A DNA stretch of 64,000 bases, from NCBI GenBank assembly GCA_963791615.1, contig CAWBTE010000019.1, positions 25,955 through 89,954 on the forward strand, given 5' to 3'. The notes beneath the pieces are model-generated. The model was not told the origin of the DNA. It made no database searches and was given only the letters and a program-made list of their open reading frames with translations. This document shows, piece by piece, positions 50,866 through 60,242 of this stretch. Origin of the DNA: CAILZL01 sp963791615. GTDB taxonomy: Bacteria > Pseudomonadota > Gammaproteobacteria > Steroidobacterales > Steroidobacteraceae. Within the stretch, counting starts at the first letter, position 1; each line of letters opens with the position of its first letter. The translations under genes and the position numbers were made by a program.

Positions 50866-52176
50866 TCAATCCACGTTGGGTTTTGTTCGCGCGCCCAGCG
50901 TTGGCCAGACAAAACCGGAAGGCTTGCTGGCCGCGATAGCGGGCTGGTCAGCACGCGCTGCTGCCTCTCGCAACTTGTCTTTCTTGCTTTTGCGTTTGCC
51001 CTTGATGCCGCCGCCCGTAACAACCACGGCGTCGGGCGTGAGCTGCGGCTCGAAGCCGGCAATCTGTTCGCGCGGCAGGCGTAACTGCTGGCGTTTTTCA
51101 ATCAGCCGGAAGTGTGCTTCGCTGGCAGCGGTGACAAAGCTGATGGCCATGCCGGTTGCACCGGCACGGCCAGTACGGCCGATACGATGCAGGTAATCAT
51201 CAGCCGAGCGTGGCAGATCGTAGTTGACCACCACCGGCAATTGCTCGATATCAATGCCGCGTGCGGCCACGTCGGTGGCGACCAGTACCCGCACTGCGCC
51301 CGCCTTGAAGTCAGCCAGCGCCTGAGTTCGCGCCCCCTGTGACAGTTCGCCGTGCAGGGCGGTTGCAGCCAGATTGTTGCGACGCAGTTTTTCAGCCACA
51401 TGTTCGGTGGCGTACTGCGTGGCGACAAACACCAGCGCGCGTGGCCACTGTTCTGTTTGCAGCAGATGTTTCAGCAATTGTGTGCGCTGTTTGTCATCCA
51501 CCTGGATGGCCCGTTGGCTGATGGCGGGTTGCGATTCGACTGCATGCTGGAGTTCGATGCGCACGGGTTGTTGCAACAGCGTGTCGGCCAGTTGTTGTAC
51601 GTCGCGGGGGAACGTGGCCGAGAACAGCAGGTTCTGACGCTTGGCAGGCAACAGCGCCAGGATGCGCGTCAGTTCTTCGGCAAAGCCCAGATCGAGCAAG
51701 CGATCTGCTTCGTCGAGCACCAGCGTGTTCACAGCAGACAGCTGCAAGGCGTTGTGATCCAGCAAGTCCAGCAAGCGTCCCGGCGTGGCCACGAGGATGT
51801 TTGTCCCGCCACGCAGCGCCATCATCTGCGGATTGATGGAGACACCACCGAAAGCCACGGCGATCTTGATCGGCTCCGGCATGAAGCGCGCGAACACACG
51901 CAGTACTTCGCCGACTTGCATGGCCAGCTCACGTGTCGGCGTCAGAATCAATGCATGGGGCGAACGCCCGGTTGGTGCTGCATGTAATACCTGCTGCAGG
52001 ATCGGCAAGGCAAACGCAGCGGTCTTGCCGGAGCCGGTTTGTGCGGCAGCCAACAGATCACTGCCATTCAGGATAACGGGAATGGCTGCGGTCTGAATCG
52101 CGGTGGGCGCGGCATAGCCCTTGGCCGCAATGGCGTGTATCAGGGAAGGCGTCAGACCGAGCGCGGCAAAAGGCAT
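50866..52176 (-). CDS. DEAD-box RNA helicase, RhlE-like
   Basis: A 436-residue helicase with all core motifs: APTAIQ Q-motif, AAAQTGSGKT, PTRELA, TPGRLLDLL, DEAD, SATFP, VFVATQ, RGIDI and HRIGRTGRAG. A basic C-terminal extension (GKRKSKKDKLREAAARAD) fits RhlE-type proteins that act in ribosome assembly and RNA turnover. It is distinct from the shorter DEAD helicase at 16-17 kb, and has the canonical PTRELA and TPGR motifs lacking there. Confidence 0.9.
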   Translation of the reverse strand: MPFAALGLTPSLIHAIAAKGYAAPTAIQTAAIPVILNGSDLLAAAQTGSGKTAAFALPILQQVLHAAPTGRSPHALILTPTRELAMQVGEVLRVFARFMPEPIKIAVAFGGVSINPQMMALRGGTNILVATPGRLLDLLDHNALQLSAVNTLVLDEADRLLDLGFAEELTRILALLPAKRQNLLFSATFPRDVQQLADTLLQQPVRIELQHAVESQPAISQRAIQVDDKQRTQLLKHLLQTEQWPRALVFVATQYATEHVAEKLRRNNLAATALHGELSQGARTQALADFKAGAVRVLVATDVAARGIDIEQLPVVVNYDLPRSADDYLHRIGRTGRAGATGMAISFVTAASEAHFRLIEKRQQLRLPREQIAGFEPQLTPDAVVVTGGGIKGKRKSKKDKLREAAARADQPAIAASKPSGFVWPTLGARTKPNVD

Positions 52177-52244
52177 GGTGAACCGGATGGGAAAAGGGCT
52201 GCCATGATACCTGTTTCAGCACGGTGCAAATTCTTACTCCGCGT

Positions 52245-53447
52245 TCATGCAGGCAAGGGTTGGCGTCGGCGTTGCCAGGCCAGATGGGCAATGGCGATGG
52301 CGACTGCCAGCAGCGCGGGTATCACCGCCAGATTCACAGCGCGCCAGCCCAGCATCGCCAGCAACCCGCCTGCACTGAGTGATGCCACGCTGGTCACGCC
52401 ATACATGATGAAGTCGTGCGCGGCCTGGGTGCGGGCGCGTTCAGCAGGACGATAGCTTTCGGTGAGCAGTGTGCTGCCACCAATAAACAGAAAATTCCAG
52501 CCCACGCCCAGCAGGATCAGGCTCAGCGCAAAATGGCCATAAGCGATTCCGGACAGGGCCACGCTGACTTGCGCGATGAACATCAGCACGCCGGCGATAA
52601 TGATCGGCAGCACACCAAAACGATGGATCAGTTTGCCGGTGAAGAACGAGGGCACAAACATGCCCAGCATGTGCCATTGAATGACATTGGTGGAAGCCCA
52701 CAGCGGCAGACCGCATTGCTGCATGGCCAGTGGCGTGGCCGTCATCACCATGACCATCACCGCAAAACCCACCGTGGTGCTGGCCAGTGCCGCAAGAAAT
52801 ACCGGTTGCCGCATGACGGTCTTGAGCGCACGAGCTTCGCTGGTTTCCATTGCCGTAGCGGCCACCATCGGCGGCACACGCAAACGCGACACCAGCAGCA
52901 GCGCCAGCAGGCCCAGCACGGTCATCGCCACATACGGCGCAATGAAAGGGGAGGCGGCAAACTCGGCAAGCTGGCTGGAATGACGCACGATGGCCGGGCC
53001 CAGCAACGCGGCAACCACGCCACCGGCAACTACCCACGACAAGGCCTGACTACGAAAGCCGCTGCTCACTGCATCGGCTGCGGCAAAACGATAGTAGCCC
53101 GCGAACGCGCCATACACACCCAGCAGGGCATTGGCGATCAGGAAGATCGTAAAGCTGTGCCACACCACACCCAGCGTGGCGACCACGCCTGCCAGTGTGC
53201 CGACTATGCAGCCCAGCAAAAAGCCTGTGCGCCTGCCATGGCGCTGCATGAACAGTGCGGCCGGAATCATGCTGGCCGTTGCCGCAACCATCACCATGCC
53301 TACTGGCAACGTGGCCAGCCGTGCATCCGGCGCCAGCTGCAAGCCTACCAGTCCGCCCACGGCGATCATGACCACGGAAGCGGTCTGAAACAGGGCCTGT
53401 GCCGCAGCCAGCAGCAAAGCGGTGCCGCGTTCCGAGTGTGTGTTCAT
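52245..53447 (-). CDS. MFS transporter
   Basis: A 400-residue membrane protein with about 12 hydrophobic segments. It has MQRHGRRTGFLLG in the MFS loop 2-3 position and PAERARTQAAHDFIMYG in the cytoplasmic second half. It resembles predicted efflux or metabolite transporters of the major facilitator superfamily. The ATG at 53447 starts MNTHSERGTALLLAAAQALF; an ATG at 53456 is also in frame. The substrate is unknown. A 291-bp inverted-repeat element begins 27 nt upstream. Confidence 0.83.
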   Translation of the reverse strand: MNTHSERGTALLLAAAQALFQTASVVMIAVGGLVGLQLAPDARLATLPVGMVMVAATASMIPAALFMQRHGRRTGFLLGCIVGTLAGVVATLGVVWHSFTIFLIANALLGVYGAFAGYYRFAAADAVSSGFRSQALSWVVAGGVVAALLGPAIVRHSSQLAEFAASPFIAPYVAMTVLGLLALLLVSRLRVPPMVAATAMETSEARALKTVMRQPVFLAALASTTVGFAVMVMVMTATPLAMQQCGLPLWASTNVIQWHMLGMFVPSFFTGKLIHRFGVLPIIIAGVLMFIAQVSVALSGIAYGHFALSLILLGVGWNFLFIGGSTLLTESYRPAERARTQAAHDFIMYGVTSVASLSAGGLLAMLGWRAVNLAVIPALLAVAIAIAHLAWQRRRQPLPA

Positions 53448-53473
53448 GAGTCTCATTGCCGGTGTGGCGCCAA

Positions 53474-53764
53474 GGTCTGTTAACAGTCAGGCGATCGCTG
53501 CGACGGCGGTCAAAAGGGCTCAGGACGCGACGCACCGAGCGCAGTGTACTCAACGTACTCAAGCGAGGTGCAACAAAGTCCTGAGCCCCACATTCAATCA
53601 AACATGGGGCCCCGTCCCTTCGGGTTGGGCCTCTGAAAGCGCCATGCCGCGTTGCTCGTCGCTTATTTGGCCATGTTGATTAGCTTGGCCAAACCTCACT
53701 CCTCGCGCCTTACCTGGCGCTTTCAGAGACTCCAACGCAGCGATCGCCTGACTGTTAACAGACC
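53474..53764. mobile_element. 291-bp MITE-like element with 29-bp terminal inverted repeats and folded interior
   Basis: The ends 53474-53502 and 53736-53764 are perfect 29-bp inverted repeats (outer end GGTCTGTTAACAGTCAGGCG). Inside there are further exact stems: 11 bp (53516-53526 with 53578-53588), 14 bp (53631-53644 with 53715-53728) and, within the latter, 8 bp (53666-53673 with 53686-53693). A GGCCC/GGGCC hairpin lies near 53608-53631. The whole would fold like a cloverleaf closed by the terminal stem. There is no transposase. No target-site duplication is obvious at its edges. Confidence 0.75.
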
Positions 53765-53949
53765 CTGGGGTTACGGCAGGAAAGTTACCAGAAGGCTCTG
53801 TGCAGTGCATGGCCAGTAAGTGCGGCCAAGCACATGATCATTGAAATTTCACTGCTGGAGTCAACCAGTTGTATGCTGCGGCGTTAAGGCAGTCATGAGG
53901 CGCGCAAACACGCCTCGAAACATGATTGAAAACAAGAGCGGAGCCCATC

Positions 53950-54396
53950 ATGCAGCGTCGTGATTTTCTGACTGGAATCCTGGGTGTGGTCGCTGGTACG
54001 GTGGCTGGCCTGTCAGCCAGCGGCGAAGCAGAGGCACAGATCATTCGTCGGCGAATGCGTCGTCGCCGTATCCGCCGCCGCATCCGTCGTCATGTTGTTG
54101 TTCGCAGCGTGTTCGGTCGGCCATTCTGGGTGGTGCCGGTGGGCATGGCCATTGGCTGGGAACTGGCCCATGGCAATCGCGTCGTGGTGGTCAAGGAGAC
54201 CCGCTATGTTGAGCGTGATGGCCAGCGGATCGAAGTCGCCATGGTGCAGGATGATCAGGGCAAGACCGAGGAAGTGGAAATTCTGCGTGAAAATACTGCC
54301 GAGAATCGCAACAACCAGAAAGGCAGCATTCTGCCCGAGGGTGACAAGGCCACACCGGGTGTGGACGATGAAGTAGAAGAGGAAGTTGCAGAGTAA
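53950..54396 (+). CDS. Tat-exported protein with an extreme arginine-rich segment
   Basis: A 148-residue protein whose N-terminus MQRRDFLTGILGVVAGTVAG is a twin-arginine signal (RRDFLTG), likely cleaved after EAEA. The mature protein opens with about 16 residues that are mostly Arg (IIRRRMRRRRIRRRIRR). A short hydrophobic stretch (PFWVVPVGMAIGWELAHG) and an acidic C-terminus (DDEVEEEVAE) follow. A role in binding acidic polymers or nucleic acid outside the cytoplasm is conceivable but unsupported. The ATG at 53950 is preferred over an upstream in-frame TTG. No family is recognised. Confidence 0.7.
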   Translation: MQRRDFLTGILGVVAGTVAGLSASGEAEAQIIRRRMRRRRIRRRIRRHVVVRSVFGRPFWVVPVGMAIGWELAHGNRVVVVKETRYVERDGQRIEVAMVQDDQGKTEEVEILRENTAENRNNQKGSILPEGDKATPGVDDEVEEEVAE

Positions 54397-54457
54397 GCGG
54401 GTATTGGTATGAGGATGACCCACGGCGAATGTCGGGGTCATCCATGGGCAAGCAGGC

Positions 54458-55621
<1,164 letters not shown>

Positions 55622-55674
55622 GGATCGCCCCTGCTGGATTCGTTATGCCAAGCATACGACGATACGCCGTTGTA

Positions 55675-55741
55675 GGGGCTGCTCGCGAGCAGCCTCTTTA
55701 TCGTGCGCCACACATAGAAGGGCGGTTCACGAACCGCCCCT
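55675..55741. repeat. Two REP-like palindromes upstream of the acyl-CoA dehydrogenase gene
   Basis: GGCTGCTCGCGAGCAGCC (55677-55694) is an 18-bp perfect palindrome. A second hairpin at 55720-55739 is GGGCGGTTC-AC-GAACCGCCC, identical to the copy at 32949. Same dispersed family as at 44553. Confidence 0.7.
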
Positions 55742-55818
55742 GCGCGGAATCATGCAGCGCTAAAGTCCATGTCAGTCGGGCATATCGCTGTTAAACTGCG
55801 CCCCGCACTTCTCTGCAC

Positions 55819-55895
55819 GCGGCTGTAGCTCAGTTGGATAGAGCACTTGGCTTCGAACCAAGGGGTCGGGAGTTCGAGTCTCTCCAGCCGCGCCA
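55819..55895 (+). tRNA. tRNA-Arg (TCG anticodon)
   Basis: A 77-nt tRNA with acceptor GCGGCTG pairing with CAGCCGC, D-arm TAGCTCAGTTGGATAGAGC, anticodon stem CTTGG/CCAAG with loop CTTCGAA (anticodon TCG), T-arm GGGAGTTCGAGTCTCTC and encoded CCA. It reads Arg codon CGA. No integrase lies beside it. Confidence 0.95.
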
Positions 55896-55921
55896 CATTC
55901 CAAAAAGGCTGCCGTCCGTCC

Positions 55922-56410
55922 TCAGCCTTTGCGAGCGGCATTGATCGCCGCGATATCGATCTTCCCCATGTCCATCATCGCGGTGAACACCCGCTTGCGT
56001 ACGGCGGGGTCTGGATCGCTCATTCCATCAGTAAGTGCGGCGGGAGTGATCTGCCATGAAAGACCCCACTTGTCCTTGCACCAGCCGCACGCACTCTCCT
56101 GACCGCCGTTGCCGATGATTGCATTCCAGTATCGATCGGTCTCGGCCTGGTCCTGGGTGGTGACCTGGAATGAGAAGGCTTCGTTGTGCTTGAAAGCGGG
56201 GCCACCGTTCAGGCCCAGGCAAGGAATGCCCAGCACCATGAATTCGACCGTGAGCGTATTGCCCTCTTTGCCGTCCGGGTAATCCGTCGGCGCATGCAGC
56301 ACGGCCCCGACCGAACTGTCGGGAAACGTGCGAGCGTAGAACGCCGCGGCTTCTTCGGCATCGTGGTCATACCACAGGCAGATGCGATTTTTGTTTATGG
56401 GATTGGTCAT
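55922..56410 (-). CDS. PhnB-like VOC-family protein
   Basis: A 162-residue protein starting MTNPINKNRICLWYDHDAEE, preceded by AAAGGAG at ideal spacing. It has AFYARTFPDSSVGAVLHAPT, MVLGIPCLGLNGGPAFKHNE, CGWCKDKWGLSWQITP and ends in an Ala/Lys-rich helix. This is the PhnB/3-demethylubiquinone-methyltransferase-like group of the VOC superfamily, widely conserved with unknown substrate. Metal ligands are not certain. It stands alone. Confidence 0.85.
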   Translation of the reverse strand: MTNPINKNRICLWYDHDAEEAAAFYARTFPDSSVGAVLHAPTDYPDGKEGNTLTVEFMVLGIPCLGLNGGPAFKHNEAFSFQVTTQDQAETDRYWNAIIGNGGQESACGWCKDKWGLSWQITPAALTDGMSDPDPAVRKRVFTAMMDMGKIDIAAINAARKG

Positions 56411-56614
56411 GATCGTGCTCCTTTCTTCCACCCGTGAATGAACCATATTCTTGACGCTGGCTGATATTCTTCAGTCAGATGCTGCGCCTTCCGCATGTAG
56501 GCTTTCACCGATGGGCTCCTCGATGCGGTAATAGTCGGCAGCTAAAGGCTTGACTCAATCAGTCGTCGATAGTGTCATTGAAGGCCGATGCGGCATTTCC
56601 AGTGTCCCGATCCA

Positions 56615-57373
56615 TCACATATGTCTGAACAGGCCGGAGTATGGTTGGCTGACCGGTAACGTTTCTGATCTTTTCTTGAGCTTGAGTTGCAGCTGGCCGC
56701 GAAAATCGCGCTGAACGCTGGCGATTTCGGCGAGGTTTACGATGATCGAGCGGTGAATCTGCCAGAACACATCCGGGTCCAGCTCCAGCGCAAGCTCACG
56801 CACCGTGCGCCTGATCAGCGATTCGTCTGACGCTGTAACGATCCTGGTGTATTTCGTATCTGACTTGAAGTAACAAATCTCGTCGACCGTAATGAGTCGC
56901 ACATCATTGCCCCTGGAAGCATTGATCCAGCGCAGATACGATTTGGGTCGCACCAGATGACGCGTCAGATTTTCGAGCAGGTCCTGCAGATTCGCAGGAT
57001 CGGTCGACAGCCGGGCCTTGACCCGTTCGATAGCCATCGACAGCCGTTCAGGCAGGAAGGGCTTCATCACATAGTCCACGGCGCCCTGCTCGAAAGCGGC
57101 AACGGCGAATTCATCGTGCGCAGTGACGAACACAATGTGACATCGACCATTGGCTCGTCGCGCGACTTCAATGCCAGTCAGGCCAGGCATCTGAATGTCC
57201 AGAAACAGCACATGCGGTCGATGCGCATCCAGCGCCTCAAGCGCAGCATGTCCATGCGCCACCGAAGCACACACTTCCAGTTCTGGCCAGAGATCTCCGA
57301 TTCGCGCACACAGTTCCTCACGAAGAACCGTTTCGTCCTCGGCTATTACTGCACGCGATCTTTCCTGAATCAT
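56615..57373 (-). CDS. LytTR-type response regulator
   Basis: A 252-residue protein. The receiver domain has acidic residues in VIAEDETVLRE, phospho-acceptor Asp59 in LFLDIQMPG, and Lys104 in YVMKPF. The C-terminal LytTR DNA-binding domain starts near residue 145 (YLRWINASRGNDVRLITVDE) and has FWQIHRSIIVNLAEIASVQR. It is the last gene of an operon with an intact sensor kinase, a degenerate kinase and a cupin. It is expected to activate or repress genes in answer to the kinase. The target is unknown. The ATG at 57373 is used; a GTG at 57385 is also in frame. Confidence 0.92.
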   Translation of the reverse strand: MIQERSRAVIAEDETVLREELCARIGDLWPELEVCASVAHGHAALEALDAHRPHVLFLDIQMPGLTGIEVARRANGRCHIVFVTAHDEFAVAAFEQGAVDYVMKPFLPERLSMAIERVKARLSTDPANLQDLLENLTRHLVRPKSYLRWINASRGNDVRLITVDEICYFKSDTKYTRIVTASDESLIRRTVRELALELDPDVFWQIHRSIIVNLAEIASVQRDFRGQLQLKLKKRSETLPVSQPYSGLFRHM

Positions 57374-57377
57374 GAGG

Positions 57378-57794
57378 CTACCCACGCGCTCCCGCAGAGT
57401 CTTTAACCTCTACGATCAATGCGCGCACGTTGGTACCACTGATGTTTTCAACCGTGTGAGTTTCCGCCTCGCTCCAGAATACATCGCCGAGTTTGTTCGT
57501 CGCCTCGATTACGCTGCCATCGGCCAGCTTCACGCGGACCCTGGCGTCACTCAGCGCAATCGTCAGATGTGCAGGATGCGAATGTTTCCCCACACCGCAG
57601 AGTTCGGTGCCCGGGCGGCTCACGAATTCCAGTACGCGCAGCTTGTCGTTCTCGAACGCCACCCGGAATCTCTGCGGCTGTGTGCGAGCCGCGTCTTGCG
57701 CCATAGCTTCGGAGGGTATCGCAAGTCTGGCAAGCGGCACGGCCGACGCTGCAAGCAGCAAGTTGCGACGATAAATCTGGTCTGGCTCACTCAT
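57378..57794 (-). CDS. Exported cupin-domain protein
   Basis: A 138-residue protein with a twin-arginine-like signal (YRRNLLLAASAVPLARLA, cleavage near EAMAQ) followed by one cupin barrel (GKHSHPAHLTIALSDARVRV, FWSEAETHTVENIS). The H-S-H-P and ETH motifs suggest a metal site. It lies between the degenerate kinase and the response regulator, overlapping the former by 8 nt, so it is co-translated with the signalling proteins. It might bind or modify the ligand sensed by the kinases. Function is unknown. Confidence 0.75.
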   Translation of the reverse strand: MSEPDQIYRRNLLLAASAVPLARLAIPSEAMAQDAARTQPQRFRVAFENDKLRVLEFVSRPGTELCGVGKHSHPAHLTIALSDARVRVKLADGSVIEATNKLGDVFWSEAETHTVENISGTNVRALIVEVKDSAGARG

Positions 57795-58905
57795 TTTTTG
57801 GCTCTCTGTTGTTTGTAAGGGTCACACGCAGCGTAAAGATTCCTGACTGTTCGCAGAGCAGTTCGAGCATGGTCGCGCCTCCGCATGACAGTTTCAAGCG
57901 GCGTTCGTTACTGGTAACGAAAGCTCCAAGAATGGCCGGTTCGGTCAGTGGGGCACCGATTACGGAGATATCGACAACCGTGTTCGGGTTGCTGGAGTGG
58001 GCACGTAGGTCAAGGGCGACTTTGTGGTTCGCGAGTGGCGGTGTCTTCAACAGTTTTTGCACCAGTGAAAACAGGACGCCCGCGGATATGGGTGTACTGC
58101 CCGCATACTCATCTACATCCACGTAATTCATATTGGCGACGTTGCTTTCAGGGCCGAGTGTCTGGGTATAAGCCTTGAGCAATCGTGCCTCGTCCCGGAC
58201 TGTGGATCTCTGCATGCGTAACAGCGGCATGGCCAGATGCAGAAACCGGATCAATGCATCCAGTGCGCGATCGCCCGCCGCGACATCGAGTTCGTACAGT
58301 TGTTCCACTGTATTCAGTGACATCAACAGAAACTCAGGCTCGATCTGCGAGTGCAGGGCCTGCAGTTGCGCTTCCTGGAGTGCCCCCTCGCTTTGCAGTC
58401 TGGCCAGTTCTCCCGAACGCAGCGCAATCGCTGTCCGCTGTTGCCGCAGGGTGGCCGCATGCAGTGCTGCACCGACTGCGCCCCAGAATGAGAGCTGCCA
58501 GAACCCGTAAAGAAACCGGTCCTTGATGTCCATATCGAAGCCGACAGCGCTTCTGGAAATGGTCACGTCGACGAACTTGCCATGCAGCGCCATGACAAGT
58601 GCACCGACACTGGCTCCCGCCACAATCGCGAGCCCATAGCGCCGCACCGATGGAACCCGATTGGAGGTGCGTTTTTCAAGCAGTGCGACCGCGATGCCGA
58701 CTGGCAATGCAGCGAGAGCCCAGTGCACGGCAAGCCGGGCCAGCCACTCGAATTGATCGATGATGCCAAAAGCTACTGTGCCCCGCGTCGCGATAAATTC
58801 CATTGCCCCAATCAACAGGCCACCCGTGGCTGCAGCAACCAGTGCGGGCGCGAAGACCCTGTCAGTTTCGTCTCGTTCATGCAGTCGGAAGGCTTCAGTT
58901 TGCAT
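57787..58905 (-). CDS. LytS-like sensor protein with degenerate histidine-kinase motifs (pseudokinase)
   Basis: A 372-residue membrane protein. About four hydrophobic segments fill residues 20-155, followed by a helical linker and a His_kinase-family core. At the phospho-acceptor site the usual QI(N/E)PHFLFNTLN reads QIEPEFLLMSLN, so the His is Glu191. The ATP-binding N-box (LVENAIKHG in the neighbour) and glycine boxes are absent; the corresponding region reads SLVQKLLKTPPL. It should not autophosphorylate. The ATG at 58905 overlaps the upstream kinase stop by 11 nt. It is probably a regulatory partner of that kinase. Confidence 0.8.
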   Translation of the reverse strand: MQTEAFRLHERDETDRVFAPALVAAATGGLLIGAMEFIATRGTVAFGIIDQFEWLARLAVHWALAALPVGIAVALLEKRTSNRVPSVRRYGLAIVAGASVGALVMALHGKFVDVTISRSAVGFDMDIKDRFLYGFWQLSFWGAVGAALHAATLRQQRTAIALRSGELARLQSEGALQEAQLQALHSQIEPEFLLMSLNTVEQLYELDVAAGDRALDALIRFLHLAMPLLRMQRSTVRDEARLLKAYTQTLGPESNVANMNYVDVDEYAGSTPISAGVLFSLVQKLLKTPPLANHKVALDLRAHSSNPNTVVDISVIGAPLTEPAILGAFVTSNERRLKLSCGGATMLELLCEQSGIFTLRVTLTNNREPKNE

Positions 58906-59977
58906 GACCGATTGCCTCGGTGGCCAGGCGCGCAGCGGGCACATGTATTGTCGCCGTCAGACCTTGCGGATGATTTGCAGCGATAGCCAGTACGCCGGCT
59001 TCACCGTAGAGTCCGCGCAATCGCACACGAAGATTCGCCAGCCCCACACCGGTGCCACTCGACGCCACCAAGCCAGCGCCGGTGTCTGCTACGCGTACAG
59101 ACAGGGTGTCATCCTCCAACCAGGCGTTGATTGCTATTGCGCCTCCCTCAGGCAGGTTGCTGATGCCATGTTTGATCGCATTTTCCACAAGGGTGGCCAG
59201 CGACAGCGGTGGTATCAGGAGATCGCGCAATACCGTATCGACCTCAATGCTGAATTCCAGCCGTGATCCCATGCGTACCCGCAATACGTCAAGGTACGCG
59301 CCGATCAAATCGACCTCCCGGCCCAGCGTAGTCTCTCTGGCGCGCATCTCGGGTAACGACGATTTTAGGTAGTGAATGAAGTGCGCGAGCGTCTCGCGGC
59401 CACGCTGCAGATCGGTCTGATGCAGTCGCCGGATGGTAGCCAGTGTGTTGAACAGGAAATGCGGTTCGATCTGGGCTTGCAGGAGCTGCAAGCGTATCGC
59501 CACATGCTGCTGTTCGAGTTGCAGGCGACGCACCTGTGTTTCGTGAAGTTGCGCCGCCGTTCCCAGGGTTCTCTGTCGAAACACAACGATGGCACCCGCA
59601 AAAAACCCGATCGGCAACCAGCGGATCGCTCGCGTCGCGACTGCCGAGAATTCGATTGTGGGCCACGCGCCCCAGAAAATCCCCAGCACCGCCCATTCGC
59701 CGAACAGGGCGCCTGCGAACAATGCAACTCCGAAAAGTACGCACTGTGCGATGAAGTTCTGTAACGGAATCCGGGCTGCGAGTATGAGTGCAGCGAGAAT
59801 CGCCACGGCGATGAATGTCAGTTCGCAAAATCCGCGAGCCCAGGCAAGCGCAATGTCGACTGCGGGCCATTCCTGATAAAGCGCACGCTGAAACAGAAGT
59901 TGCGTCGAGAGCGCCAGACACGACAGCGCCGCAAATAACACGCTGCTGCGCGGCAGGGTCCAGGCGCGCTGTTTCAT
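58895..59977 (-). CDS. LytS-like sensor histidine kinase
   Basis: A 360-residue membrane kinase with four hydrophobic segments in residues 12-135. The His_kinase domain has QIEPHFLFNTLATIRRL with His173, the N-box LVENAIKHGI (266-270) and glycine boxes DTGAGL and GTGVGLANLR. It should phosphorylate the LytTR response regulator encoded three genes downstream. It is first in the operon and its stop overlaps the pseudokinase start. Input is unknown; no extracellular domain is evident, so sensing is within or at the membrane. Confidence 0.92.
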   Translation of the reverse strand: MKQRAWTLPRSSVLFAALSCLALSTQLLFQRALYQEWPAVDIALAWARGFCELTFIAVAILAALILAARIPLQNFIAQCVLFGVALFAGALFGEWAVLGIFWGAWPTIEFSAVATRAIRWLPIGFFAGAIVVFRQRTLGTAAQLHETQVRRLQLEQQHVAIRLQLLQAQIEPHFLFNTLATIRRLHQTDLQRGRETLAHFIHYLKSSLPEMRARETTLGREVDLIGAYLDVLRVRMGSRLEFSIEVDTVLRDLLIPPLSLATLVENAIKHGISNLPEGGAIAINAWLEDDTLSVRVADTGAGLVASSGTGVGLANLRVRLRGLYGEAGVLAIAANHPQGLTATIHVPAARLATEAIGHAN

Positions 59978-60242
59978 CTAAACCTCTAATCCCGAGACGG
60001 CAATTCCTGTCGGCGAACTGTACATTCGAAGCCTCCGAAGAACCTGTCGTGCTGTGAAACGACCGGTCCTTTGGAGTGCCTGAATGATGCCCGGGAGAAT
60101 GCAAGCCAAAGTGCGTGTTGTCGAGAGCCATAGAGAATCGCAATGCCGTTACCGGCAACCTGTCGAGGTGTTGAACACGGACAGCTTCGTGGCTGTGCAC
60201 AGAACATCGGGTTCAGCTGGATGCAGCACAAGATCAGAATGA

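Noticed and set aside
53422..53810. Open frames on both strands across the 291-bp inverted-repeat element.
   Set aside because: They follow the repeat structure, include the terminal repeat as coding sequence and resemble no protein family; the DNA palindromes explain them.
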